Below are positions 31,231-39,487 of a stretch of 39,990 nt of DNA, piece by piece. Source of the DNA: Myxococcales bacterium (GTDB lineage: Bacteria > Myxococcota_A > Polyangia > Polyangiales > Polyangiaceae); the NCBI GenBank assembly GCA_013297655.1, contig JAAFHV010000057.1:1-39990 (forward strand), written 5' to 3'. The notes below the pieces were generated by a model. It did not search any database, had not been told where the DNA came from, and worked only from the letters and a program-made list of their open reading frames with translations. Both the position numbers and the translations under genes were made by a program. Each line of letters begins with the position of its first letter. Within the stretch, counting starts at the first letter, position 1.

Positions 31231-33702
31231 CTCTTCGTGCGCGCCGACAAAATCGGTGAACACGAGGTACCCGTAACCCCCGAGGCGGAGCGCGAGCCCG
31301 TGCGCGAACGCGTCGCGCGGGAAGCTCGCCTCGCCAGACGTGGTGCGCGCGCGGACGAAGGGCGCGCCGAGCGCATCGACCCCGAGCGCGTCGGCGATGG
31401 AGCGCGCGCCGCAGTCGCCCGAGGCGCGCTTCTTCGGGACCGAACGCGACACGATCACGTCTGCGTCCCCCGGGCCGTTGTGGAACACGAAGAGCGAGCG
31501 CCGACCCTCGTGCGCGTTCGTGTACGCGAACACGTCGTCGCGCACGCCGCCGCGCACGTCGTGGACGACGAAGAGCTCGAAGTCCTCGATCCCGGCGTAG
31601 AGCGCGCGGTCACGGAGGAGGGGCGCGATCTCGCGGTCGTGCCTTTCGAATGCACCCGTGTCTACGAATTCGCGCAGGCGCGGGGCAGAGAACTCCATCC
31701 CGTATTTCTCGGAAAATCCCTCGATTTGGCCGTGCGAAAAGAGCGGGAGGCCGGGGAGGGTGCACATCATCGCGCAGGCGCCGAAGTACTTGTCGCCGGT
31801 GCCGAAGGTGTGGCGCGCCGGCTCTTCGTCCGGGTTCGAGAGGAAGTGCACGAAGCGCCCGAGCACCTCCGGCTCCGCGACGAGCGCGTCCGCCAGCATC
31901 GCGAAGTACCCCGCGTTGTCCTCCGAGCGCAGCTTGTGCATGAAGGCCGAGTCGTAGACACGGTGCATCCCGAAGTCGCGGACGAACGTGCCCTCCATCA
32001 TCCAAAACGCCTCCGCGAGGAGGAGCGTGTCGGGGAGCTCGGAGGTCACGCGATCGACCACCTCGCGCCAAAATTCGATCGGGCACGCGGCGTCGATCTC
32101 CGCGTCCGTCATCGCGTGCGCCGCGCGCGATGCGATCGCGCCGCCTTCGCCGGGGCGCGGGTACCAGAGGCGCTGCACGTGGCGCTTCGCGAGGGTCATC
32201 GCCGCGTCGAAGCGCACCACCGGGAACATGCGACATACGTGCAAGATGCACGCGATGACGGCCTCGCGCGTCGCCGCGTTCGCGTAGTCGAGCTGCGCGG
32301 TGTCGTTCCACGGCAGGCCGGTGCCGTCGTTGCCGTGGTAGACGTAGCGCACGTCGCCGCTGCGGTTGTCGCGCCGCTCGAACACGACCGCGGCGTCGGA
32401 GCGATCCTCGTAACCTTGCTCGAGGCGGATCTCGACGTCGGGGTGCGAAGAGAGGTTCGGTCCACCGAAGCGGTAGCTCGGGAAGGGCGAGCGCGGCACG
32501 GTGACGAAGCGCTCGGGGTGGTCGTAAATCCACGCCGACGTGAGGCCCATGTGGTTCGGCACCATGTCGGCGCCGAGGCGGAGCCCCGCGCGGGTCGCCT
32601 TGTCGCGGAGCACCTCGTAGGCGGCGTGCCCTCCGAGCGCGTCGGCCACCCGGTAGTCGAAGATGGCGTACGGCGAGGCCGCCGCGCGTTCGTCCCCGCG
32701 CGCGACCTTGATCGTGCCGGAGGCCGCGCTCCGCTCCCAAAGACCGATGAGCCACAGCGTGGAGATCCCAAGGGATTTCAGCTCTACGAGGGCCTCGTCG
32801 GGGATGTCGGCGAGGGTGCGCACCGGTCGCCCGAAGCGCTCCTCGAGCTGCGCGAGCCACACGAGCGTGTTCTTCGCCACGACCACCGTCTCCGGCATCC
32901 ACGCGCGATCGGCGGTGAAGCGGGGTGGGCTCTCTTCGGACCCGCGCACCTCGGTCGCGAGACCCGAAGCCTGGCCGCCTCCGCCGTGGGTCATCGCGAA
33001 ACGAAGCGAGAGCCCGCGCGCCTCCTCGCGCCCGAGATCTTGCCCGAAGCGTACGCGACGCAGGCTCTCCGTCTCGGTCGTCAAGAACACGCCCCAGCGC
33101 GCCTCGAGCCACGCGAGCTGCTCGAACACCGAGCTCGACGCGCGCCCCGGACCGAGCAGGCTGTCGAGCAAGCTCTCGCCCTCGGTCACCTCGCTCGGCT
33201 CGCCGGCGAGCGCCTCGCGCGCGTGGGTCACGATCGTTTCCACCTCCGCGGGAGGCGAGGCCCAGCCCGCGACCGCGTCGATCTTTCGGTACGCCGGGTT
33301 CTGACGCGAGACCCACTGGAGGAGCATCTCCTCGCACGCGAACGCGAGGCCGTCGGGTCCGTCGAGGATCTCGGCCGCGGTCTGCGTGCCGGCGTAGAGC
33401 GCGGGGGGCGGGAAGGCCTCCAGGAACGCGAGCGCCGCCTTCCGCGTGCCTTCCGCGTAGGTCGTGAGCAGGTGCGAAGCGACGCGCCGGATCGCGCCTT
33501 CGTGACGCGCGACCACGACGTGGAGGATCTCGTGGACGAGGGCGAGGGCGGTCACCTCCGCGGGCGTCGCGGCGGTGCCTTCGGCGAGGGCGTGGGCCGC
33601 ATACGCGTCGACCTGGACGAGATCGCCGCGCTGGGAAAACGCCTCGTGGGGGAGGGCGCGCGCCCGTCGTTCGGTCCCGAGCACGTGAAAATAGCGAGTC
33701 AC
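30949..33702 (-). CDS. GH13 alpha-amylase-family enzyme with N-terminal HExxH segment
   Basis: This 917-residue frame starts at GTG 33700-33702, preceded by GAGGTG at 5 nt. Residues 1-270 are mostly helical and include LVHEILHVVVARHEG with HEILH at 57-61, a zincin-like HExxH. The (beta/alpha)8 barrel of glycoside hydrolase family 13 follows, with region I DMVPNH (about 378), region II VRFDAA with nucleophile Asp near 499, region III LLLAEAF with acid/base Glu near 565, and region IV FLSNPDEE near 624. In region IV the usual His before the catalytic Asp is Pro. A beta-rich C-terminal domain ends near GGYGYLVFTDFVG (about 31240). The remaining ~95 residues are Glu/Ala/Asp-rich, antisense to the small membrane protein gene, and look like read-through. 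The substrate is an alpha-glucan or related alpha-glucoside. No signal peptide, so probably cytoplasmic. Confidence 0.87.
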   Translation of the reverse strand: MTRYFHVLGTERRARALPHEAFSQRGDLVQVDAYAAHALAEGTAATPAEVTALALVHEILHVVVARHEGAIRRVASHLLTTYAEGTRKAALAFLEAFPPPALYAGTQTAAEILDGPDGLAFACEEMLLQWVSRQNPAYRKIDAVAGWASPPAEVETIVTHAREALAGEPSEVTEGESLLDSLLGPGRASSSVFEQLAWLEARWGVFLTTETESLRRVRFGQDLGREEARGLSLRFAMTHGGGGQASGLATEVRGSEESPPRFTADRAWMPETVVVAKNTLVWLAQLEERFGRPVRTLADIPDEALVELKSLGISTLWLIGLWERSAASGTIKVARGDERAAASPYAIFDYRVADALGGHAAYEVLRDKATRAGLRLGADMVPNHMGLTSAWIYDHPERFVTVPRSPFPSYRFGGPNLSSHPDVEIRLEQGYEDRSDAAVVFERRDNRSGDVRYVYHGNDGTGLPWNDTAQLDYANAATREAVIACILHVCRMFPVVRFDAAMTLAKRHVQRLWYPRPGEGGAIASRAAHAMTDAEIDAACPIEFWREVVDRVTSELPDTLLLAEAFWMMEGTFVRDFGMHRVYDSAFMHKLRSEDNAGYFAMLADALVAEPEVLGRFVHFLSNPDEEPARHTFGTGDKYFGACAMMCTLPGLPLFSHGQIEGFSEKYGMEFSAPRLREFVDTGAFERHDREIAPLLRDRALYAGIEDFELFVVHDVRGGVRDDVFAYTNAHEGRRSLFVFHNGPGDADVIVSRSVPKKRASGDCGARSIADALGVDALGAPFVRARTTSGEASFPRDAFAHGLALRLGGYGYLVFTDFVGAHEELRAEPRAHEAERRPLANELDPVGDALGAAPSVEDLLTAAGFRDDDGALPMLDADDVVPTEEGLALVVVEDDAVLAHAQVGVLEERSDHRPEAQ

Positions 33703-33839
33703 GTTAGCACCTCATCTCTGAGTGACGTTCATACGACCGAAGGTGGGACCGCGCAAACCCTAGCTCGTTTTTCTCGCGAGGCTCTATCCAAGGCGCGCGT
33801 TCGGCGTGACGATGCGTGCCCCCGAACCGCGAGGAAACC

Positions 33840-35468
33840 GTGCTCGACCTTCCGCTCCCTACGCCGCAGCCCCGCAACGAGACCACCCTCCACTATGCCC
33901 CCGGATCGCCCGAGCGCGCCGAGCTGAAGGCGGAGCTTTTGCGGCTCTCCGGCGAGTGCCCGGACGTTCCGCACGTCATCGGCGGCGAGCACGTGCACGA
34001 GGGCGAAGCGTTCGACGTCGTGTCTCCGCACGCGTTTCGGAAGGTCGTCGCGCGCGCGCACGCGGGCGGCCGAGGGATGGCGGAGCGCGCGATCGCGGCG
34101 GCGAAAAAAGCGGCCCCCGCGTGGGCAGCGATGCCCCTCGAGGAGCGCGCGCGCATCTTCCTCCGCGCCGCGGATCTGCTCGCCGGGCCTTATAGGCAGA
34201 CCTTGAACGCCGCGACGATGCTCGGCCAAAGCAAGACCGCGTACCAAGCCGAGATCGACGCCGCGTGCGAGCTCGTCGATTTCCTGCGCTTCAACGCGCA
34301 CTACGCGACGCGCCTCCTCGAGCAGCCGTCGTCGTCGCCGGGCATGCTGAACTCCCTCGAGCTGCGTCCCCTCGAGGGCTTCGTGCTCGCCGTGACGCCG
34401 TTCAACTTCACCGCGATCGCGGGAAATCTCCCTGCTTCGTGCGCGCTGATGGGCAACGTGGTGGTGTGGAAACCGGCCGAGACGCAGGCGCTCGCGGCGT
34501 ACCACACGATGGCGATCTTCGAGGCGGCGGGGCTCCCGAAGGGCGTCATCAACGTCGTTCACGGCGAGGGACAGCCCGTCGGCGACGCGTGCCTCGCGAG
34601 CCCCGATCTCGCGGGGGTCCACTTCACCGGATCGACCCGCGTGTTCCAGTCGATCCTCCGCGGGGTCGGCGAGAAGATTGCATCCTACAAGTCTTACCCG
34701 CGTGTCGTCGGCGAGACCGGCGGCAAGGACTTCGTGCTCGCGCACCCCAGCGCGGACGTGGACGCGCTCGCGGTCGCCCTCGTGCGCGGCGCGTTCGAGT
34801 TCTCGGGGCAAAAGTGCAGCGCCGCGTCGCGCGCGTACGTTCCGCGCTCGCTCTGGCCCGGTCTACGCGAGCGCCTCGTCGCGCACGTGCGCGCGCTTCG
34901 AATCGGAGATCCGGCGGACTTTCGCACGTTCATGGGCGCCGTGATCGACGCGCGGGCCTACGCGCGCCTCGCGGGGTGGCGCGAGCGCCTCGCCGCCGAC
35001 GCTTCGTGCACGATGATCACGAACGAGGGATGGTCGAACGCGGACGGGTACTTCGCCGGCCCCACGATCGTGGAGGTCTCGCGCCCCGATCACCCGCTCC
35101 TCGCGGAGGAGCTCTTCGGCCCCATCCTCGGCGTCTACGTCTACGACGACGCGAAGCTCGAGGAGGTGCTCACCACGATCGACGAGACGAGCCCCTACGC
35201 CCTCACCGGCGCGCTCTTCTCCCAAGATCGCGCGTTCGTCGGGCACGCCACGCGCCGCCTTCGCCAAGCGGCGGGCAACTTCTACATCAACGACAAACCG
35301 ACCGGCGCGGTGGTGGGCCAGCAGCCCTTCGGCGGCGCGCGCGGATCCGGTACGAACGACAAGGCGGGCAGCGCGCTCAACCTGCTCCGCTGGGTGTCAC
35401 CACGCACGGTGAAAGAGACGTTCGTGCCCGCGCGCAGCGTCGGGTACCCCTCGATGACCGAAGCCTGA
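33840..35468 (+). CDS. pruA: 1-pyrroline-5-carboxylate dehydrogenase (L-glutamate gamma-semialdehyde dehydrogenase)
   Basis: This is an aldehyde dehydrogenase superfamily enzyme of about 542 residues, the length of the stand-alone P5C dehydrogenases. It oxidises glutamate gamma-semialdehyde to glutamate with NAD, the last step of proline breakdown. Visible landmarks: TPFNFTAIAGNLP (oxyanion/NAD region), WKPAETQ, the FTGSTRVF turn, GETGGKDF with general base Glu292, SGQKCSAASR with catalytic Cys326, and EELFGPILGVYVY. The late motif NFYINDKPTGAVVGQQPFGG is characteristic of P5C dehydrogenases. No proline dehydrogenase is fused or adjacent here. I choose GTG 33840, which has GAGG 5 nt upstream; a GTG at 33816 in the same frame would add eight residues but lacks a binding site. 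It is divergent from the GH13 gene. Confidence 0.95.
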   Translation: MLDLPLPTPQPRNETTLHYAPGSPERAELKAELLRLSGECPDVPHVIGGEHVHEGEAFDVVSPHAFRKVVARAHAGGRGMAERAIAAAKKAAPAWAAMPLEERARIFLRAADLLAGPYRQTLNAATMLGQSKTAYQAEIDAACELVDFLRFNAHYATRLLEQPSSSPGMLNSLELRPLEGFVLAVTPFNFTAIAGNLPASCALMGNVVVWKPAETQALAAYHTMAIFEAAGLPKGVINVVHGEGQPVGDACLASPDLAGVHFTGSTRVFQSILRGVGEKIASYKSYPRVVGETGGKDFVLAHPSADVDALAVALVRGAFEFSGQKCSAASRAYVPRSLWPGLRERLVAHVRALRIGDPADFRTFMGAVIDARAYARLAGWRERLAADASCTMITNEGWSNADGYFAGPTIVEVSRPDHPLLAEELFGPILGVYVYDDAKLEEVLTTIDETSPYALTGALFSQDRAFVGHATRRLRQAAGNFYINDKPTGAVVGQQPFGGARGSGTNDKAGSALNLLRWVSPRTVKETFVPARSVGYPSMTEA

Positions 35469-35657
35469 GCTCGATCCCGAACCGATAGCGTTACTCATTT
35501 GGTCGCGCGCTTCAGATAGCACTTGGCGCGCCGATTTCTGGGGCTTCCACGACCTCGGCGGTCCGCTCGGCCCGGCAGGTCTCCGAGTCGGCGGTCTTCG
35601 AGCACCGAAGGCGGTCGCGCGGTTCGGGTCTCAGAGAGGCAGCTCTTCTAACGATAA

Positions 35658-35704
35658 AGGGCAGCGTTACTCCGATTCTGACGAACCGAGAGTAGCGCTG
35701 CCCT
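35658..35704. terminator. long hairpin between convergent genes, probable terminator
   Basis: AGGGCAGCGTTACTC (35658-35672) pairs with GAGTAGCGCTGCCCT (35690-35704): 15 pairs with one G-T wobble, loop 17 nt. It lies 21 nt past the stop codon of the S46 peptidase gene. The minus-strand flank CCCTTTATCGTT is only weakly T-rich. It probably ends the peptidase transcript, and it could act in both directions. Confidence 0.55.
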
Positions 35705-35724
35705 CGTTGCGCACGGGCAGAGGG

Positions 35725-38013
35725 TCAGTCGACGCTCGGGGTGACGCCCATCTCTTTGAGGAGGTGATCGCCGCCGTCGACCGCGTCGAGGAGCCAGAGC
35801 ACGTAACGGATGTCGACGTGGATGCTGCGCGTGATCTCGGGGAGGAAGAGCCAGTCGGAGGCCATCGCCTCGTAGTTGCCGTCGAACACGAGGCCCGTGA
35901 TGTGGCCGTCGGCGTCGAGGGTGGCGCTGCCGGAGTTGCCGCCGGTGATATGCAGATCGGCGAGGAAGTCGACTGGGAGGTCGCCGAGGGTCTTGTCGGT
36001 GTAGGCGCCGAGCTTCTTTGCGGTCGCCGCGGCGACGAGGCGGGCAGGGACGTCGAACGGCTCTTTGCCGGTGTTCTTCGCGAGCATCGAGGTGAGGGTC
36101 GTGAAGGGCATGAACGCCGGCGCGTCCTTCGCGGGGGAGTACCCGCGCACGGTGCCGTAGGTGATGCGGAGGGTGCTGTTCGCGTCGGGGGCGACCTCCT
36201 TGCCGACCATCTCGCGCTTCGCGTCGACGTAGCGCGCCTTGATGGGGAGGAGCCGGCCTTCGAGCGCGTGCTCACGATCCTCGGCCGCCTCGAGGAGCGG
36301 GACGAGCTTTCGCGCGAGCACGATGAGCGGATCTTTCGAGCCGTCGATGTCCTTCGGCTTCGCGAGCATCAAGAGGTCGTGGCGCACCTTCGGATCTTCG
36401 AGCTTCGTCTTGGCGTAGAGCGCGGCGACCGATTTTTTCGCGTCCTTCACGTCGCCCTTGGGGAGCACGAGCTTGAACGCGGGGGTGCGATCGGCCTCTG
36501 CGCTCTTCGCGATCCGCTCGAGCGCGAACACGAAGAGGCCCTCGTCGAGCGGGCGCGCGTAGGTCTTCTCGAGGGCGGCGAGAGACTGATCGATCCGCGG
36601 CACGTTGCGCTCTTGGTACTCGGGGCGGCGCTCGGCGTCCGGCTTCTGGCGCTCCTTCACGGTGCGCACGATCGACACCGCGGCGGAGACCAAGCTCGGG
36701 AGGGTGATCTCGGTGCGGAGCTGCGTGTCGGCCTCGCGCGTCTTCGCGTTGTCGTTCACCGCTGCGCGGAGCTCGGAGAGCACGTCGCCGTATTTGGCCT
36801 TCCGTCCCGCGTCGCCGTCGATGAAGGCGGCGAGCTTGGCCTCGTCTTCCGACTTGCGCTGCGCGAGGCCCCCCTTCACGAGGCCCTCGAGCTGGCCCTT
36901 CGTGTTGGTGAGCGCGTTGCCGTAACGACGCACGCTCGGCGTGGCGCGGATCTCGACGTCCTTCGAGATCTTCCCGAGCTCGCCGAGGCGGGCGAGGGCC
37001 TCTTCGCAGAACTGCTGGCGACGCGGATAGCTGTAGGCGATCGCCTCGTCGACCTCTGGGCCGGAGCGCCACGACTGGGTGCGCCCGGGATAGCCCGCCA
37101 CCATGACGAGGTCGCCCTGAGCGAGCGGCTTCTTCGCGACGGAGAGGTGGTGCGGCGCTTTGTAGGGCACATTTTCCGGCGAGAAGTCGGCCGGTTTTCC
37201 ATCTTTGCCGACGTAGGCGCGGAACATGGAGACGTCGCCGGTGTGGCGCGGCCAGCGCCAGTTGTCGATCTCGCCGCCGTAGTTTCCCACCCCCGAGGCC
37301 GGCGCATACACGAGCCGCACATCGCGGATTTCCATCTGATCGATGAGCACGTAGAGCTTGCCCGAGTAATACGAAGCGAGCGTGCAGCGCGTGCCGGGGC
37401 GATCCTTCTCGCACGCAGAGACGAGCTCCTTCGAGTGCGTCTCGACCAGCTTGTAGCGCTTCAGGTGGTCCTTCTCGGTCGCCGTGCCGTCGAGCACCTT
37501 CGTGGTCACGTCCGTCAGTTTGCGTGTAACATACACACGAGCTTGGGGCCCGTTGGAGCGCTCCTCGGCGCGGGTCTTGGCGAGGAACCCGTCCTTGAGG
37601 AGGTTCTCTTTCGGGCTCGAGTTGAACCCGAGCGCGCCGGTCGCGCAGTGGTGGTTCGTGATGACGAGGCCGTCGCCGGAGACGAACGACGCCGAGCAGC
37701 CGCCGAGGCTCACGATCGACGAAAGCAGAGGCGACTCTGGGTTCGACAGCTCCTTCGGATCGATCGTGAGGCCGAGCTTCTTCAGCATCTCCTCGTGGGC
37801 GGGGGTCGCGATCTGGCTCGGCATCCACATGCCGCCCGGGTTCTCGTAGCCGACCTGGATCCGCGGTGGGGAGGCAGGCGGCGCAGGCTTGTCGTCCGCG
37901 ACGGGCGCCTTGGGGGCGGCGGGCGGGGCAGGGAACGCCTCGTTTCCGCACGCGGTCGCGAAGGAAGCCAACCCGAGGAGGGCAGCCGGAACGAGGAGGG
38001 AGCGTCGGATCAT
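35725..38013 (-). CDS. S46-family dipeptidyl peptidase, lipoprotein
   Basis: This peptidase of about 762 residues has the normal S46 length. An N-terminal signal MIRRSLLVPAALLGLASFAT is followed by AC, a permissive lipobox, then a Pro/Ala-rich linker. Catalytic residues are visible: ITNHHCATG (His), EIDNWRWPRHTGD (Asp region) and ITGGNSGS (Ser near residue 690). Dipeptidyl peptidases 7 and 11 of this family remove dipeptides from peptide N termini in the periplasm or at the surface. The residue 18 positions after the catalytic Ser decides specificity: Gly in DPP7 (hydrophobic P1), Arg in DPP11 (acidic P1). Here it is Gly (FDGNYE), so DPP7-like preference is predicted. The ATG at 38011-38013 is chosen; a GTG four codons upstream (38025) is possible. 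It fits a peptide-feeding role. Confidence 0.93.
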   Translation of the reverse strand: MIRRSLLVPAALLGLASFATACGNEAFPAPPAAPKAPVADDKPAPPASPPRIQVGYENPGGMWMPSQIATPAHEEMLKKLGLTIDPKELSNPESPLLSSIVSLGGCSASFVSGDGLVITNHHCATGALGFNSSPKENLLKDGFLAKTRAEERSNGPQARVYVTRKLTDVTTKVLDGTATEKDHLKRYKLVETHSKELVSACEKDRPGTRCTLASYYSGKLYVLIDQMEIRDVRLVYAPASGVGNYGGEIDNWRWPRHTGDVSMFRAYVGKDGKPADFSPENVPYKAPHHLSVAKKPLAQGDLVMVAGYPGRTQSWRSGPEVDEAIAYSYPRRQQFCEEALARLGELGKISKDVEIRATPSVRRYGNALTNTKGQLEGLVKGGLAQRKSEDEAKLAAFIDGDAGRKAKYGDVLSELRAAVNDNAKTREADTQLRTEITLPSLVSAAVSIVRTVKERQKPDAERRPEYQERNVPRIDQSLAALEKTYARPLDEGLFVFALERIAKSAEADRTPAFKLVLPKGDVKDAKKSVAALYAKTKLEDPKVRHDLLMLAKPKDIDGSKDPLIVLARKLVPLLEAAEDREHALEGRLLPIKARYVDAKREMVGKEVAPDANSTLRITYGTVRGYSPAKDAPAFMPFTTLTSMLAKNTGKEPFDVPARLVAAATAKKLGAYTDKTLGDLPVDFLADLHITGGNSGSATLDADGHITGLVFDGNYEAMASDWLFLPEITRSIHVDIRYVLWLLDAVDGGDHLLKEMGVTPSVD

Positions 38014-38070
38014 GCGGGGTCTCACGTAGCAAACACGGCCCTTGCCGTCATTCGCATTCCCATCACCATG

Positions 38071-38084
38071 AAATTGCTCAATTT
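38071..38084. promoter_or_regulatory. AT-rich perfect palindrome between divergent genes
   Basis: AAATTGCTCAATTT consists of AAATTG and CAATTT arms around CT. In such GC-rich DNA an AT-rich 14-bp palindrome in a divergent intergenic region is a candidate operator or promoter element for the S46 peptidase gene, the Ala/Pro-rich gene, or both. No clear -35/-10 pair could be fixed. Confidence 0.3.
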
Positions 38085-38229
38085 TTCACGCTCGCTGCGT
38101 TCCTCGTGCGGGCGCGGACGGCGGCGCTCCGCTCGACTTTTGCGCCGTGGAATGGCAAAGGTGAGCCACAACGAAGACATTTGCTCGAATGTTCCTGGGC
38201 AAAGCTCCGTCGAAGAACCTCTCGGGCCG

Positions 38230-39273
38230 ATGATTCGTTTTCCCAAACGCCCCATCAAGACCGATCGCATCGACGACGCCGACATCCTCGAGATCGAGGT
38301 AGCAGACGACGCCGAGGCGACGAGCGAGCTCCACGTCATCGAGGACGCGGACCTCGTGCTCGCGCCCATGGCGCCCGAGCCGGAGGGCGTGAAGAACGTG
38401 ATGGCGTCGCTCGAGGCCGAGGTCTCGCGCGTGCTTGCGGACCAGCGCTCCGTGCTCGGCGCGAGTCACGCGTCACGGGCGTCGTCGCCCTCGCTGCGCG
38501 AAGATGTCTCGCCGCCACTGTCGGCGCCGCCACCGTCGGCCCACGTGCACGCGTCCGCGCCGGTGTCGGTGCGGCCCTCCGATCCCCGCCCGTCCGCGCC
38601 GAGCTCGCCCTTCGTGGTCGCGCAGGCGGTGGTCGTGGCGTCGTCGCCGCGCCTTCCGTCCATCGTGGCCGATCCGAAGGCCAACGACGGCAAGGTCGTC
38701 GTGGTCCGTGAGAAGCCCGCGTTCGCGTGGGCGATCGCGTGCCTCGCGCTCGGCGCCCTCGGCGCGATCGTGGGGATGAAGGTCGCGAGCGGTCTCACCC
38801 GCCCGCAGGCTCCGCTCGTCGTCACCGTCCCCGCCGCGCAGGCGCCGGTCCCGCCCCTCGCCCTCGCCCCCGTGGCGTCCGCGCCGCTCGCCGCGACAGC
38901 CATCGCACCCACGCCCGAGTCGCTGCTCTCGGCTGCACCGCCAGCCCCCACCACTGCACCCGCAGTCGTAGCGTTCGACGAAAAAGACGCCGTCCACGTG
39001 CTCGCGGCGCCCCCGCCGGTCGCGGTCGCACAAGCGCCGCAGGCCCCACCCGCGCCGCCCGTCGCGCCTGCGTCGCCTGTCTCGTCCGCGTCCGCGAGCG
39101 CGTCCGCGAAGGCCGCGGTCAGCGCAAAACCAGGGGATCCGCCGCCGCTCCTCCCCGACGCGCCGTCGAAACCCGTCGTCGTCGCGCCGCCCCCGCCCCC
39201 TGCCAAACCCGCGCGCCCGAAGACGCCGCAAGAGCAGCTCCTCGAAGCCCAGCTCAAAGCCGCTTCGCAATAG
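38230..39273 (+). CDS. single-pass membrane protein with Ala/Pro-rich tail
   Basis: This 347-residue protein starts at MIRFPKRP. Residues 12-50 are acidic (RIDDADILEIEVADDAEA), the region to about 160 is Ser/Pro/Ala-rich, one transmembrane helix AWAIACLALGALGAIVGMK lies near 165-187, and the remaining ~160 residues are Ala/Pro/Val-rich and end in a charged helix (PQEQLLEAQLKAASQ). No recognised domain is present; it may be an envelope-spanning or scaffold protein. The frame is open far upstream, but that part is antisense to the peptidase gene. ATG 38230 is chosen, with ATG 38152 as an alternative that would add 26 residues; neither has a strong ribosome binding site. Function unknown. Confidence 0.75.
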   Translation: MIRFPKRPIKTDRIDDADILEIEVADDAEATSELHVIEDADLVLAPMAPEPEGVKNVMASLEAEVSRVLADQRSVLGASHASRASSPSLREDVSPPLSAPPPSAHVHASAPVSVRPSDPRPSAPSSPFVVAQAVVVASSPRLPSIVADPKANDGKVVVVREKPAFAWAIACLALGALGAIVGMKVASGLTRPQAPLVVTVPAAQAPVPPLALAPVASAPLAATAIAPTPESLLSAAPPAPTTAPAVVAFDEKDAVHVLAAPPPVAVAQAPQAPPAPPVAPASPVSSASASASAKAAVSAKPGDPPPLLPDAPSKPVVVAPPPPPAKPARPKTPQEQLLEAQLKAASQ

Positions 39274-39454
39274 CCACTCCATCACCGACCAACCCTTGGA
39301 CTCCGCGGTCACTCGGTCCGTCCGCCGCCGCGCTCGGAATCACCGAGGAGGAGGCTGGATGATTTTCGTCAAGACCGAGCCTGGCCAAGAAAGATCGCCC
39401 GGAGCCGTCGTTGGACGTCCTCACCAGGAGGCGACGGTAGTGGCGCACACGCCC

Positions 39455-39483
39455 CTTGGAAGTCCCTGACGAGGGACCCCAAG
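39455..39483. terminator. hairpin between convergent genes, possible terminator
   Basis: CTTGG (39455-39459) pairs with CCAAG (39479-39483), enclosing GTCCC (39462-39466) with GGGAC (39473-39477). It lies five bases past the stop codon of the minus-strand TPR-type gene. No T run follows on either strand, so a terminator role is only suggested by position. Confidence 0.35.
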
Positions 39484-39487
39484 CCGC

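Noticed and set aside
35707-38229. Upstream extension of the Ala/Pro-rich membrane protein frame
   Set aside because: It is antisense to the S46 peptidase, whose catalytic triad is complete.
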